Source: Ensifer sp. Root278 (GTDB lineage: Bacteria > Pseudomonadota > Alphaproteobacteria > Rhizobiales > Rhizobiaceae). Taken from it: a stretch of DNA of 64,000 nt. Position numbers and translations under genes: made by a program. The stretch's first letter is position 1; every line of letters starts with the position of its first letter. A model generated the notes under the pieces. It did not search any database, was not told where the DNA came from, and saw only the letters and a list, made by a program, of their open reading frames with translations. Shown piece after piece: positions 17,667 through 26,294 of this stretch. The DNA lies in the NCBI RefSeq assembly GCF_001429285.1, contig NZ_LMJJ01000040.1, forward strand, positions 503,365 to 567,364, in the 5' to 3' direction.

Positions 17667-18176
17667 TCAGCGCGGCACGAATTCGACCAGCAGTGACTTC
17701 AGTTCGATTTCGCGCACACGGCGCGCTGCTTCGTCGGGACTGACCCAGGCAAGAACGCGCTCGCCGCGTTCCTTGAAATCATCCGCCACTTCATCGACTT
17801 CGATCTGAAAGATATCGACCACGCAGGGCACGACGTCGCCGTCATCGAGCGATTTCAGGTAGGTGTAGCTGCCGACCGGCTTTTTCCTGACCTTGCCGCG
17901 CACGCCGGCTTCTTGCCAGGCCTCGATTTCCGCCGCCTCGTATGGCTTCTTGCGCTTCATCGGCCATCCCTTGGGAATGACCCAGCGACCGCTCTCACGC
18001 GAAGTGACCACCAGGATTTCGATGCCGCTGCCATTTTTCGTTGGGCGGAAGCAAAGTGCGGCGATTTGCTGGCGAAACGACCCTGAAAACAGCTTCTCGG
18101 GCGATCTTGCAAGTTGTTGCAAGAGCGTTCCGGCCTTGCCGGTCTTTTGCCCGCTGTCCTTCTTGGTCGATTTCAT
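17667..18176 (-). CDS. Nudix hydrolase, diphosphoinositol-polyphosphate phosphohydrolase-like
   Basis: A 169-residue Nudix protein. The Nudix box region begins at PKGWPMKRKKPYEAA and runs through EIEAWQEAGV. The layout and the preceding RESGRWVIPKGW match bacterial DIPP-like Nudix enzymes that cleave diphosphate bonds in nucleotides or inositol pyrophosphates. In the signature REUxEExGU, the first Arg is Ile and the first Glu of the EE pair is Gln (codon CAA), so one metal ligand seems changed. The start at 18176 has AAGGGA five bases upstream; the longer frame to 18461 is non-coding in character. Confidence 0.85.
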   Translation of the reverse strand: MKSTKKDSGQKTGKAGTLLQQLARSPEKLFSGSFRQQIAALCFRPTKNGSGIEILVVTSRESGRWVIPKGWPMKRKKPYEAAEIEAWQEAGVRGKVRKKPVGSYTYLKSLDDGDVVPCVVDIFQIEVDEVADDFKERGERVLAWVSPDEAARRVREIELKSLLVEFVPR

Positions 18177-18514
18177 GCGTCCCTTTTCTGTCGCGCCCTT
18201 GTTGCGAGCGCCGGCAGTTTCGCGGCGAGATACTAATGGCAACCGCTTGTTACGCGGAAGCGGTGGCGGATGGCAATCCGATGATCGGGCGTGCTTCATC
18301 CACCGAATATTTGCCGCCGCGAGGCGCGCAACTGCGCGCGCCAAGCGTCCCACTTCGTAACCGTTACGTACAACTGTCGCCGCGCTAAGGCGCCATCCCC
18401 GCCGCCGGCGACCGCTGGCGGCGGGGATGGCGCCCTTTTGGGGCCCGCATTCCATCGTCATTGCGTGGATCGCTCAATCGCCGTAGGTTCCCGCGAAAAT
18501 TGCGGAACCGGGCC

Positions 18515-18946
18515 ATGCGAATTCGACCTGCGGTCAAGGATGACCATCCGGCGCTCTGTGCGATCGACACCGTTGCGGCGGGCGACCCAACACGATGCGC
18601 TGATATCGCCGGCTGGCTGGAAAATGGCTGCTGCCATCTGGTCCAGATCGATGGCGAGGTTGCGGCCTATGGCGTGCTGACCCGCCACTTCTTTGGTCAC
18701 GCCTTCATCGAGATGCTGATGGTCGGAGCCTCCCATCGCCGGCGTGGTCTCGGCGCGGCGTTGATCGGGCATTTCCAGGCGATGTGCGCCGGCTCAAAAC
18801 TCTTTACCTCGACCAACATGTCCAACCGCGTCATGCAGGATCTGCTGATCAGGGCCGGTTTTCGGCCGAGTGGCTATATCGACAATCCGGACGAGAACGA
18901 CCCGGAGATCGTTTTCTACAGCCCTCTCAAGCCGATCTCGAGTTAA
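18515..18946 (+). CDS. GNAT family N-acetyltransferase
   Basis: A 143-residue GNAT enzyme. It begins MRIRPAVKDDHPAL, a standard beta-1/alpha-1, has the beta-4 strand FIEMLMVGASH, and the acetyl-CoA pyrophosphate loop RRRGLGAALIG (about residues 78-88). The C-terminal half holds an AGFRPSGYIDN turn. Substrate unknown. The ATG at 18515 matches the family start; the in-frame start at 18461 adds a basic tail without support. It lies downstream of and divergent to the Nudix gene. Confidence 0.85.
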   Translation: MRIRPAVKDDHPALCAIDTVAAGDPTRCADIAGWLENGCCHLVQIDGEVAAYGVLTRHFFGHAFIEMLMVGASHRRRGLGAALIGHFQAMCAGSKLFTSTNMSNRVMQDLLIRAGFRPSGYIDNPDENDPEIVFYSPLKPISS

Positions 18947-18968
18947 GGAAGCGGGACACAGGCAGGAC

Positions 18969-19310
18969 CTATGCGGCTTCGCCGAGCTGCGTAAGGTGGC
19001 CGGCAAAATCGATGCCTTTGCCGCCGGCGTTGATCGTGTCGAAATACTCATGCCAGCCGGATTGCGCGATACCCGAAACGAGCGCTTCCAGCGCCGTCGC
19101 ATCCGGACAGCGCCACACCGCGAAGAAGGTCTGCGAGGCCGCGTGCAGCTTGGACTGGTCGACCTTGCCGAAGGTGATCAGCTCCACGCCGAGCGCCGTC
19201 AGCGCCGGCATGGCGGAGCCGATCGCGGTGAAGAACTGCTGGCGTCCCTGCCTTGAAAGGGCAAGCCACGCCGGCTTGGCGCTGTAAAGTTCGGTCAGGT
19301 AGTGAGGCAT
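18969..19310 (-). CDS. DUF6616 family protein
   Basis: A 113-residue soluble protein starting MPHYLTELYSAKPAWLAL, which I recognise as the DUF6616 pattern: a ferredoxin-like alpha/beta fold with the middle strand TFFAVWRCPD and the end SGWHEYFDTINAGGKG. The family has no known function. The ATG at 19310 starts the conserved sequence; the frame upstream to 19373 is not supported. It is convergent with the GNAT gene (22 bases between stops). Confidence 0.72.
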   Translation of the reverse strand: MPHYLTELYSAKPAWLALSRQGRQQFFTAIGSAMPALTALGVELITFGKVDQSKLHAASQTFFAVWRCPDATALEALVSGIAQSGWHEYFDTINAGGKGIDFAGHLTQLGEAA

Positions 19311-19698
19311 AGTCTGCTTTCGTGTCTGCTTGTCAGTCTGAAATCGGAGTGTTCGGTCGGAGAGCCGTTTCATGCTCCTGCAATTTCAGAGTCAACACGT
19401 TGCCTGTTGTTGGCTGTGGATGGAGATCCCGGTCGTTGACTGAAGCGGCGCGCCTGCAACCGCGCTGATGGCGCATAGCGCCGCGTGCCTTAGCTGGCGC
19501 ACCTGGCCCTCCGTCATGCTCGGGCTTGACCCGAGCATCCAGAACTGTGGCCTGAGTGTTTTACGTTGCGCGCATGGATCCTCGGGTCGAGCCCGAGGAT
19601 GACGGGTGGGGATGTGGCGGACTAGAGCATCCTGCCTCCAAGCCGCATCACTTGAGGGCAGAAGGACGCTCCACGGCAACAGGGCAGCAAGATTGTGT
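19311..19698. repeat. Intergenic palindrome pair (CTCGGGCTTGACCCGAG type)
   Basis: No gene is seen. From 19512 to 19605 two hairpins face each other: CGTCATGCTCGGGCTTGACCCGAGCATCC and, inverted, GGATCCTCGGGTCGAGCCCGAGGATGACG-type sequence, joined by about 35 bases. The halves are complementary to each other, so the whole element can also fold as one long stem. This type of element is widespread between genes in alphaproteobacteria. Confidence 0.7.
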
Positions 19699-20493
19699 CT
19701 ACCGTCCGATCATCCGCTCCTGCATCTCCTCGCCGATGAAGCAATTGTAGCCGCTGCCGGCCTGAACCGGCCGCACGGTGGCCGGCTCCATGCGACTTAC
19801 CTCCAGGCCGGAGATCTCGGTGATCAGCTTGCGCAGGATGGCGCTGGCGAACTCGCCGCTATCGGACACCTTCACCAGAAACGCACCGTCGCCGCCGATC
19901 ACGCATTCGCGGTAATAGGCGTCGAGGTCGGGGATGGAGGCTGAGTCCGAGGCTGCGTGTGTTTTCAGCATGATCGGCAGGCCATCGATGACGATGCCGC
20001 GGGCGACGGTGGAATTGCGGGCGACCGGCGCCGGGACGCCGGAATTGTTGGGGCCGTCGCCGGAGATATCGATGACGCGGCGGCTGCCCTCGAAGGGGCT
20101 GAAATCGAACAGCCGTCGCGTGAACGCAAGGGTGTTGGAGATCGAGGTGAAGGCGATCCGCCGGATCGGTTGCCGACGCAGGAGCTCGGAATATTGCGCC
20201 GCCGTGCCGCGACCGTCGATCAGCGTCCAGGGGGTGACCTGCACCGCCGAGCCGCCCCACTCGACATAGGTGACGGCGATGCGGCCGAGCGGGCCGTTCT
20301 CGATGGCCTCGATTAGCTCGGGCTCGAGAAAGGCGGCGACATAACCCTGCCGCTGCAGCCGCTGCTCGTCGAGGTCCATGGAGTAGGAGACGTCGACGGC
20401 GAGCACCAGTTCGAGATCGACCGATAGCGGCTTGGCGGAGGCGCTTCCGCCGAGCAGACAGGCGCAGGCAAGAAGGACCGATCTGAGCGTCAT
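19699..20493 (-). CDS. DUF1194 (von Willebrand factor A-like) exported protein
   Basis: A 264-residue protein with a signal peptide (about residues 1-20, ending SASA) and a VWA-like fold. The metal-ion-dependent adhesion site is DVSYSMD near residue 35, followed by TSISNTLAF and VIDISGDGPNN further on, as in DUF1194 proteins. These likely bind a divalent metal and a protein partner in the periplasm, but no function is established. The ATG at 20493 gives the better signal peptide; a TTG at 20514 is in frame. It follows the arginase-like gene on the same strand with a 92-base gap. Confidence 0.82.
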   Translation of the reverse strand: MTLRSVLLACACLLGGSASAKPLSVDLELVLAVDVSYSMDLDEQRLQRQGYVAAFLEPELIEAIENGPLGRIAVTYVEWGGSAVQVTPWTLIDGRGTAAQYSELLRRQPIRRIAFTSISNTLAFTRRLFDFSPFEGSRRVIDISGDGPNNSGVPAPVARNSTVARGIVIDGLPIMLKTHAASDSASIPDLDAYYRECVIGGDGAFLVKVSDSGEFASAILRKLITEISGLEVSRMEPATVRPVQAGSGYNCFIGEEMQERMIGR

Positions 20494-20585
20494 TGCAGCC
20501 GATACCGAACGCAAGCAGGAGGATCATGCTACGCCCAAACCGGCTGTCCGCAATGAGGAGCGTTGGCAGCCTGCCGAGGGCGAGG

Positions 20586-21404
20586 TCAGCGGCGCAGCTT
20601 TTGCAGAAGCGGTTCCAGTGCCTCGATCAACGGTTCAGGCGTCACCGGTTCGCCGCCCTCCGACCAGGCGTTCTGAAACTCTGCGATCTCCAAGCCGACG
20701 ACTTTGCTCTTGGCAAGGACTTCGCAGGCCGCGCGCAAGTCGTCGAGCGACAGCCCGTCGTCATGCTGATAATCGGTCGGGACGATGCCAGGGTTCAGCA
20801 CGTCGCAGTCGAGATGGATATAGACAGGCCTGCCGGCGACGGCCTCGGCAAGCTTCTGCGCAAGGTCGGCGCCGGGGCGGATATGCGGGATGTGCCCCAC
20901 AGCGATGAGGCTAACTTCGAACAGATCGAGGTCGCGCTGCCCGACCAGGACGACATTGCGAACGGAGACACCGTGCCCAAGGCCGGATTTCCAGAGGCCG
21001 CACGGCCCCGAAAGCGCCAGCCCGCCGAGATAGCCGGTGCTGCTGGTATCAGGTGTGTTCAGATCGCCATGCGCGTCGAACCAGACGACGACGGCATCGT
21101 CATGGTGCCTGGCGACGGCAGGCAGGGTTGCTAGCGACACCGCGCAACGGCTCGTCGCCGCCAGCGAGAACGATCCTTCGGCGTAAACCGCGTCGAAGCG
21201 ATCCTGCATGCGCCGGAGTGCCGGCATCGCGGCTTCGAGCTCGACCGTCCAATGGCCGTTCAGCGCCGGTTCCGGCTCTCCGATCACGACGGTTTCAAGA
21301 CCGAGCCTTCGAGCGAGATGGGAGGCGATCGATCGGGCGCCCGGAATGGCCAGGTCATTGTGGTCGCCGGCGCGACCCTGGAAGCAGGTGAGGGCTATTG
21401 CCAT
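20586..21404 (-). CDS. Arginase-fold (ureohydrolase family) protein with an altered metal site
   Basis: A 272-residue protein with the arginase/agmatinase fold. Two metal motifs are visible: FDAHGDLN (Asp110, His112, Asp114) and HLDCDVLNPG (Asp199, Asp201). The first motif, normally GGDHS with a manganese-binding His, is EGSFS here (Phe79 in place of His). Family members hydrolyse guanidino compounds to urea; with one ligand missing, activity or metal content may differ. No transporter or arginine gene is adjacent. The ATG at 21404 begins the protein in the usual place for the family. Confidence 0.78.
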   Translation of the reverse strand: MAIALTCFQGRAGDHNDLAIPGARSIASHLARRLGLETVVIGEPEPALNGHWTVELEAAMPALRRMQDRFDAVYAEGSFSLAATSRCAVSLATLPAVARHHDDAVVVWFDAHGDLNTPDTSSTGYLGGLALSGPCGLWKSGLGHGVSVRNVVLVGQRDLDLFEVSLIAVGHIPHIRPGADLAQKLAEAVAGRPVYIHLDCDVLNPGIVPTDYQHDDGLSLDDLRAACEVLAKSKVVGLEIAEFQNAWSEGGEPVTPEPLIEALEPLLQKLRR

Positions 21405-21533
21405 CGATCACTCCAACTTACGTTCGGACCGAACGAAGCACAGGGGCAGTCGATTTGACAAGGCTGGAAGCCGAACGACGCAGGGCGGATGCGTCCGTTC
21501 GGCTTCCACCGCAGGCCCTGCGGTGGCTGCTCT

Positions 21534-22418
21534 CTATCCGAAAACCAGCGAGCGGTGCAGTTGCGCCCCGGCCCAGGCGCCGTCGCCGACGGCGAGCGAG
21601 ACGGAGTGGGGAACGCGGCCGACGTCGCCGCAGGCATAGGCGCCGGGAATGGTCGTTTCCTTGGCGGCCGTGGCCCGGATTTGCAGCCCCATCGGTGTTT
21701 CCTCGATCTCGCAGCCGAAGCGTTCGGCGATGTCGCTGGCGGGCGTCGTGCGGGTGGCGACGAAGAGGCCGGAGAAGGGCAGGCGGCGGCCGTCTGTCAG
21801 CACCACTTCCGCGAGGCCTTCGAGCCTGACGATCGGGGTTTCGTCGATGGTGACACCGCGTTTGACGAGGTCGGCGCGGCCCTCCTTGTCGAGCGCGATG
21901 GCGCCATTGGTGAAGAAGGTCACCTTGCCCCATTCGGGAATGAGCTGCGCCTGGTGGATCGACATCGGGCTTGCCGCGATGACCGCGATCTCGCCCTCGT
22001 TGAGCTCGTAGCCGTGGCAATAGGGGCAATGGAAGGCGCTTCTGCCCCAGCGCTCGGCCAGCCCCTCGATGTCAGGCAGGCCGTCCTTGACGCCGGTTGC
22101 AAAGAGCAGGCGTCGGCCCTCGAAGGACGCACCGTCGGCGGTGGTGACGACGAAGGCGTCCTGCTTGCCGCTGGCGGTCACGGCGCGGCCCTCGATCCAG
22201 GTGAGCGTCGGATAGGCGGAGAGCTGCGCCCGCGCGGTTGCGGCGATCTCGCCGGGCGCGATGCCGTCCTGGCCGAGGAAGCCATGGGAGTGGCTGGCAA
22301 ACCGGTTGCGGCGAATGCCCTCGTCGATGATAGCCACGCGCCGGCGGGCGCGCAGAAGCTGGAGGGCGGCGGCCATGCCGGCATAGCTGCCGCCTATGAT
22401 GATGACGTCCTGTTGCAT
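21534..22418 (-). CDS. Thioredoxin-reductase-like FAD/NAD(P)H oxidoreductase
   Basis: A 294-residue flavoprotein. The FAD site IIIGGSYAGMAAAL is at residues 6-20, the redox-active pair CPYC at Cys131/Cys134, and the second dinucleotide region and GAYACGDVGR follow towards the C-terminus. This is the bacterial thioredoxin reductase architecture, but the protein is shorter and the active site CPYC (not CATC) marks a ferredoxin/bacillithiol-type or unknown-partner subgroup. The electron acceptor is not known. An Rrf2-type regulator gene lies upstream on the same strand (195-base gap) and may control it. Confidence 0.85.
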   Translation of the reverse strand: MQQDVIIIGGSYAGMAAALQLLRARRRVAIIDEGIRRNRFASHSHGFLGQDGIAPGEIAATARAQLSAYPTLTWIEGRAVTASGKQDAFVVTTADGASFEGRRLLFATGVKDGLPDIEGLAERWGRSAFHCPYCHGYELNEGEIAVIAASPMSIHQAQLIPEWGKVTFFTNGAIALDKEGRADLVKRGVTIDETPIVRLEGLAEVVLTDGRRLPFSGLFVATRTTPASDIAERFGCEIEETPMGLQIRATAAKETTIPGAYACGDVGRVPHSVSLAVGDGAWAGAQLHRSLVFG

Positions 22419-22613
22419 CGTTCAAGTCCTTTCGGTTGCGCGCGGACCAGCCCACCGGTTCACGGAACCAGCGCCTCGACCCGAGCCTTTGGGCAATAGA
22501 ATTCCGGCCGGAAAACCGCGTTTTAAGCGGTTCCGGGAGCCGCTAAATGCGGTTCCGGGAATGCCGGATGTATCGGGATCGATCACGTCATAACGTGGAT
22601 CGATCGGCTGCTG

Positions 22614-23048
22614 TCATTGCGATCGAAGCCGGTGCCGCCTTGCGAAATCCTCGGCGAGATCGGCGAGTGTCACATGCGCGAAGCGCTCGAGCAGCAGTGC
22701 CTCGGCCTCGGCAAAGGCAGTGTCGAGGGCGGCATTGACCGCCTGCTCGACGAGACATTCCGGCATTTCCTGCCGGTTGCCGATGGCAAAGATCGCGGGT
22801 TCGCCGAGCGTCTCATGCAGTTGCCGGAGCGTCACGGTCTTGAGATCGGCGGTGATCGCCCAGCCGCCCGCATGGCCGCGGGCGGAGGAAACGATGCCGG
22901 CGTCACGCAGGAAGCCCATGGTGCGGCGGACGACCACCGGATTGGTGCGCATGCAGAGCGCAAGCTCGTCCGAGGTCAAAGGTTCGCCGCGCTCGGCCAT
23001 GTGGAGAAGCGCGTGCAGAACGGAGGAAAGGCGGCTGTCTTTTTTCAT
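22614..23048 (-). CDS. Rrf2 family transcriptional regulator
   Basis: A 144-residue regulator with an N-terminal winged helix (SSVLHALLHMAERGEPLTSDELA ... RRTMGFLRDAGIVSSARG; helix-turn-helix about residues 20-55). The usual three-cysteine iron-sulfur cluster of IscR/NsrR is not present; only Cys32 and one Cys in PECLVEQ are seen, so it resembles the YwnA/YwgB-like Rrf2 group that senses redox or small ligands by other means. It most likely represses itself and the oxidoreductase gene downstream. GTAA/TTAC half sites flank its start region, but I cannot assign an operator. Confidence 0.85.
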   Translation of the reverse strand: MKKDSRLSSVLHALLHMAERGEPLTSDELALCMRTNPVVVRRTMGFLRDAGIVSSARGHAGGWAITADLKTVTLRQLHETLGEPAIFAIGNRQEMPECLVEQAVNAALDTAFAEAEALLLERFAHVTLADLAEDFARRHRLRSQ

Positions 23049-23578
23049 GTAACTTCAATTATTACGAATCGAAGCGTGATGCAAGGGGGGTGTGACGGGC
23101 AGCGGGCCTGACGGTGTGGCAAGGCGTTTCTCCAGTCCTCATTCCTGTGCTTGTCACAGGAATCCAGCCGCGCCGCGTCCGCGACGCGAGGGACTTCTTC
23201 CCACAAAGCTAGAAGGCATCGCGCCGGGACCGCCTATTACGCCGCGCCGACGCACGGCTGCTGGATCTCTGTGACGAGCACAGAGATGAGGGTGGGTGGG
23301 GCTCCCTCACTCCAAACAGCCAGAGAAACTTTGGACGCAACTGACGCCAACAACACCTCCCTCATTCCTGTGCTTGTCACAGGAATCCAGTAGCGCCGCG
23401 TCCGCGGCGCTTGGGGCTTCTCCACAAATGTGGGAGTCAGCGCCGGGGTCACATCTCGCGCCGTGCCGACGCACGGCTGCTGGATCTCTGTGACGAGCAC
23501 CGAGATGAGGGTGGGTGGGGGTCTCTCGTGGCAAGCAGACAGGGCAGCGATGGGGACCATGCTGACCCCAGGCTAGGC
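23049..23578. repeat. Two copies of a long composite palindrome
   Basis: No gene is seen in these 530 bases. Copies at 23138-23290 and 23361-23509 both begin with a hairpin (CTCATTCCTGTG cttg TCACAGGAAT) and end with a related inverted hairpin (GGATCTCTGTG acgag CACAGAGATGAG). Between them is a GC-rich palindromic core. A third copy is at 44080-44220. The two ends are near complements, so each element can fold into one long stem. Confidence 0.8.
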
Positions 23579-24310
23579 CTAAGGCGCCAGATGGATGGCG
23601 CCATAGGGGTTGTATTTGAACTCGTCCTCGTCATAGGCATCCACGGGCAGCAGTTTGGCGCCACGGCGCGCCACGACCTTTTCGACACCCTCGGCGAAAA
23701 CCTCCTCGGCAACGCTGTCGATGATCGCGCTCAGCGCCAGTTCGTCGTCGGACAGGCTTCTTGGCGCGTAGACGTCGGGGATGCCGACCAGATGGAAGCC
23801 GATGCTGTAGAGGTATTCGGCGGTGCCGACCGGCCGCTTGCCGAAGGCGAGGCGGCAGGGGCGGGCGAGGGCGGCACCCGTCCAGCCTTCCGCGTCGCGG
23901 GCAAGCTGCTGCCATCTGGCAACACCGTGCGCGACGCCGGCGCTCTCGCCCTTGGCGGCCACGATGCCGTTTTCGAGCGTATGAACGACCAGCCGAAGCG
24001 CCACGGCCGAAGTCTTGACCGTATCCTCCGCCGTCATCGGCGGGCCGAGCACATAGATGACAGAGCGATGGTCGCCGACAGCCTCTTCGTCGTCTTTAGT
24101 CCACGCACCCTTCTGCACGCGATCCCAGCAGACCTCGAAGGACATCGGCATGCGGTCATCCGGCGCGTCCTCGGAAAACGTATAGTCGATCTCGAAGCCG
24201 CGGGCGAAACTGTCGATCGCCGACTGGATCATGCCGCACAGCTCGGAGAAGGGCCGCTCTCCGCCGAGCAGGCAGAGCACGTGACGTGGTTTGACTTCGG
24301 AAAAGCTCAT
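23579..24310 (-). CDS. Conserved hypothetical protein (possibly DUF4261-like)
   Basis: A 243-residue soluble protein with mixed alpha/beta character: an N-terminal strand-turn HVLCLLGGERPFSELC, a middle HRSVIYVLGPPMTAEDTVKTS, and a C-terminal half with YLYSIGFHLVGIPDVYAPRS. The IGFHLVGIPD stretch recalls DUF4261-type proteins, but I would not rest an annotation on it. The start at 24310 is chosen because the sequence upstream to 24373 is not protein-like. It is on the same strand as the EamA genes, 72 bases after the upstream one, so it may be the last gene of that unit. Confidence 0.6.
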   Translation of the reverse strand: MSFSEVKPRHVLCLLGGERPFSELCGMIQSAIDSFARGFEIDYTFSEDAPDDRMPMSFEVCWDRVQKGAWTKDDEEAVGDHRSVIYVLGPPMTAEDTVKTSAVALRLVVHTLENGIVAAKGESAGVAHGVARWQQLARDAEGWTGAALARPCRLAFGKRPVGTAEYLYSIGFHLVGIPDVYAPRSLSDDELALSAIIDSVAEEVFAEGVEKVVARRGAKLLPVDAYDEDEFKYNPYGAIHLAP

Positions 24311-24382
24311 GGACGTGACCGCTGCCCTGATTGTTTGGTGGAGAGCTTTCGCAAGGACCACCGCAAGATGCAAGCCGTCCTG

Positions 24383-25306
24383 TCAGCCGAGAACCGGCCG
24401 TTGTGCCCGTGCGACGATGATGATGCCGAGAAGCGAGACGGTGAGCCCGGCGGCCATGGCCCAGGAGAGAGGCTCGGCGAACATGACGAAGGCCCAGATC
24501 ATCGTCACGGGTGGGCTCAGATAGAGGATCGCGGTGACGCGGGCGGGCGAGGACTTCTTGAGCGCCAGGTAATAGAGGCTCCAGGCGCCGAAGGTGGCGA
24601 TGAAGACCAGCCAGAGGATGCCGCCGACGAAACCCGGATCGAGAACAGGCAGCACGCCGCCTTCGTGCCAGGCGAAAAGGGCAAAGATCGCGGCAGCCGA
24701 CAGGCACTGGATGCAAAGGCTCTGGTGCACCGGCATGGCGCCTGCCGGGCTGCGTTTCTGCAGAAGTGTGGCCAGCGCCAGCGACAGGGTGCCGAGAACA
24801 GGCAGGCCATAGGCCCAGAGCGGAACTTTGCCGAGATCGAGCGACCAGCCGGAGGCGATGAGCACGCCGGTCAGGCCGATGAGGGAGCCGAGCCATTGGC
24901 GGGCGTTGAGCGCCTGGCCGAGAATGGGCCAGGAGAGGATCGCGACCGCCAGCGGCAGCATGTCGGCGATCAGCGCCACGAGGCCGGTCGGCACGCCGTA
25001 GGAGATGGCGAGCGCAAAGCCGGCGAGATAGCCGGACATGGCGAGTGCGCCGAAGAGCATCTGCGGCGCCGCATTCTTCAGCCGGATTTTCGGCCCGATC
25101 GTCAGCGCGAAGGGCAGCAGCAACAGGCCGGAGACGAGGCTGCGCCAGAGCAGGATCAGGAAGATCGGCGCATGGTCGATGGCAAATCGGATGCCGACGA
25201 AGCCGGCGCTCCAGGAGACCACCAGCGCCGCTTCGAGCAAGATCAGAATGACGATCGCGGAGAACCGGTTTGCCTGGCGTTGGGGCAGCGCAGCAACGTC
25301 GCTCAT
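24383..25306 (-). CDS. EamA-family (DMT) transporter, second gene of the pair
   Basis: A 307-residue inner-membrane protein with ten predicted membrane segments in two EamA repeats (about residues 15-150 and 160-300). Family marks are the WSAGFVGIRFAI start of TM1 and the SPPVTMIWAFVMFAEPLS near TM9. EamA transporters export amino acids, amines or drugs; the substrate here is unknown. It starts 16 bases after the stop of the preceding EamA gene, so they form one operon with the TetR gene. The ATG at 25306 is preferred to the in-frame 25357 start, which lies within the preceding gene. Confidence 0.88.
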   Translation of the reverse strand: MSDVAALPQRQANRFSAIVILILLEAALVVSWSAGFVGIRFAIDHAPIFLILLWRSLVSGLLLLPFALTIGPKIRLKNAAPQMLFGALAMSGYLAGFALAISYGVPTGLVALIADMLPLAVAILSWPILGQALNARQWLGSLIGLTGVLIASGWSLDLGKVPLWAYGLPVLGTLSLALATLLQKRSPAGAMPVHQSLCIQCLSAAAIFALFAWHEGGVLPVLDPGFVGGILWLVFIATFGAWSLYYLALKKSSPARVTAILYLSPPVTMIWAFVMFAEPLSWAMAAGLTVSLLGIIIVARAQRPVLG

Positions 25307-25322
25307 CTCAAGGCTTCCGGCT

Positions 25323-26294
25323 TCAGCGGGTGTGGAGCGCCGCGTCGATCGCGGCATCGGATCGCTCAGGCTTGGCGCGGCGATGCCGCCCCGGCACCGG
25401 AACGGTCAGGACGAAGAGCGAGCCGACGATCAGGCCGATACCCACCCAGCCCTCGGCCGGCAGGCGCTCGCCGACGATGACGACCGCAAGCACGGCGGCA
25501 ATGACCGGTTCGAGCAGCGACAGCGTGGTCGCCATGGTGGCCGACACGCGGGCGAGACCATAGGCGAAGAGCACATAGGCGACGAGCACCGGCACGAGCG
25601 CCATGTAGACGCCGACGGCGATGTTCGTCCACGACGCGAGCAGCGGCGCGCCGGTGAAGGCGAGCACCGGCAGGAGAGCCACGCCGCCGACGCCGAAGAT
25701 CGAGCCCATGGCGGCGCGCGGCGGGATGCCCGCCTGCATCAGCCGGCGCGCTACCCAGGAATAGAGCGCATAGAGCAGGCCGGAGACGAGGCCGAGCAGA
25801 ACGCCGTAAAGGACCGCCGCCGCGTCCTGAGCGTTTCCGCCGCCGTGGCCGGCGCTTTCGGAAAAAGTGAGAAGCACGGCGCCAGCAAGGCCGGCGGCAG
25901 CGCCCAGTAGCCAGCGGGTCGTGAGCTTCTGGCCGTCGAAGATGCGCTCGATCAGCGAGGCTGCCAGCGGCGCCGAGCCGATGGAGATGACGGTGCCGAT
26001 GGCGACGCCGGCGAGGTGCATGGAACTGTAGAAGGCGAGTGGATAGATCGCGACCGAGAGCGAACCGAGGACCAGCATCGGCCATTGTGCAGCGATCCGG
26101 CTGCTGCTCTTGACGATCGAGTGCAGCGCCGTCAGCGCCAGGAGCAGGCCGCCGAAACCCATGGCGACGGCGCCGATGCCGAGCGGGCTGACACCTGCGG
26201 CAAAGGTGGCAGTGGTGCCGGTCGTGCCCCAGAGGGCGGAGGCGATCAGCACGCAGGCAAAGCCGACGAAAGAAACGGAATTCTGGGAGGTCAT
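25323..26294 (-). CDS. EamA-family (DMT) transporter, first gene of the pair
   Basis: A 323-residue inner-membrane protein with two EamA repeats (about residues 8-140 and 160-295), TM1 being ACVLIASALWGTTGTTATF, and a basic cytoplasmic tail (GRHRRAKPERS). It overlaps the upstream TetR gene by four bases, which implies translational coupling, and is followed by a second EamA gene. Two adjacent DMT transporters suggest a heteromeric or twin-substrate exporter, although most EamA proteins work as homodimers. The TetR product should sense the exported compound. Confidence 0.9.
   Translation of the reverse strand: MTSQNSVSFVGFACVLIASALWGTTGTTATFAAGVSPLGIGAVAMGFGGLLLALTALHSIVKSSSRIAAQWPMLVLGSLSVAIYPLAFYSSMHLAGVAIGTVISIGSAPLAASLIERIFDGQKLTTRWLLGAAAGLAGAVLLTFSESAGHGGGNAQDAAAVLYGVLLGLVSGLLYALYSWVARRLMQAGIPPRAAMGSIFGVGGVALLPVLAFTGAPLLASWTNIAVGVYMALVPVLVAYVLFAYGLARVSATMATTLSLLEPVIAAVLAVVIVGERLPAEGWVGIGLIVGSLFVLTVPVPGRHRRAKPERSDAAIDAALHTR

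Noticed and set aside
23138-23509. Two similar elements considered as a CRISPR or an IS remnant
   Set aside because: They have no transposase and no regular spacers; paired hairpin ends fit a palindromic repeat.
23411-25480. A 689-codon plus-strand frame over the EamA gene and the hypothetical gene
   Set aside because: It is antisense to two convincing minus-strand genes and starts inside a palindromic repeat.
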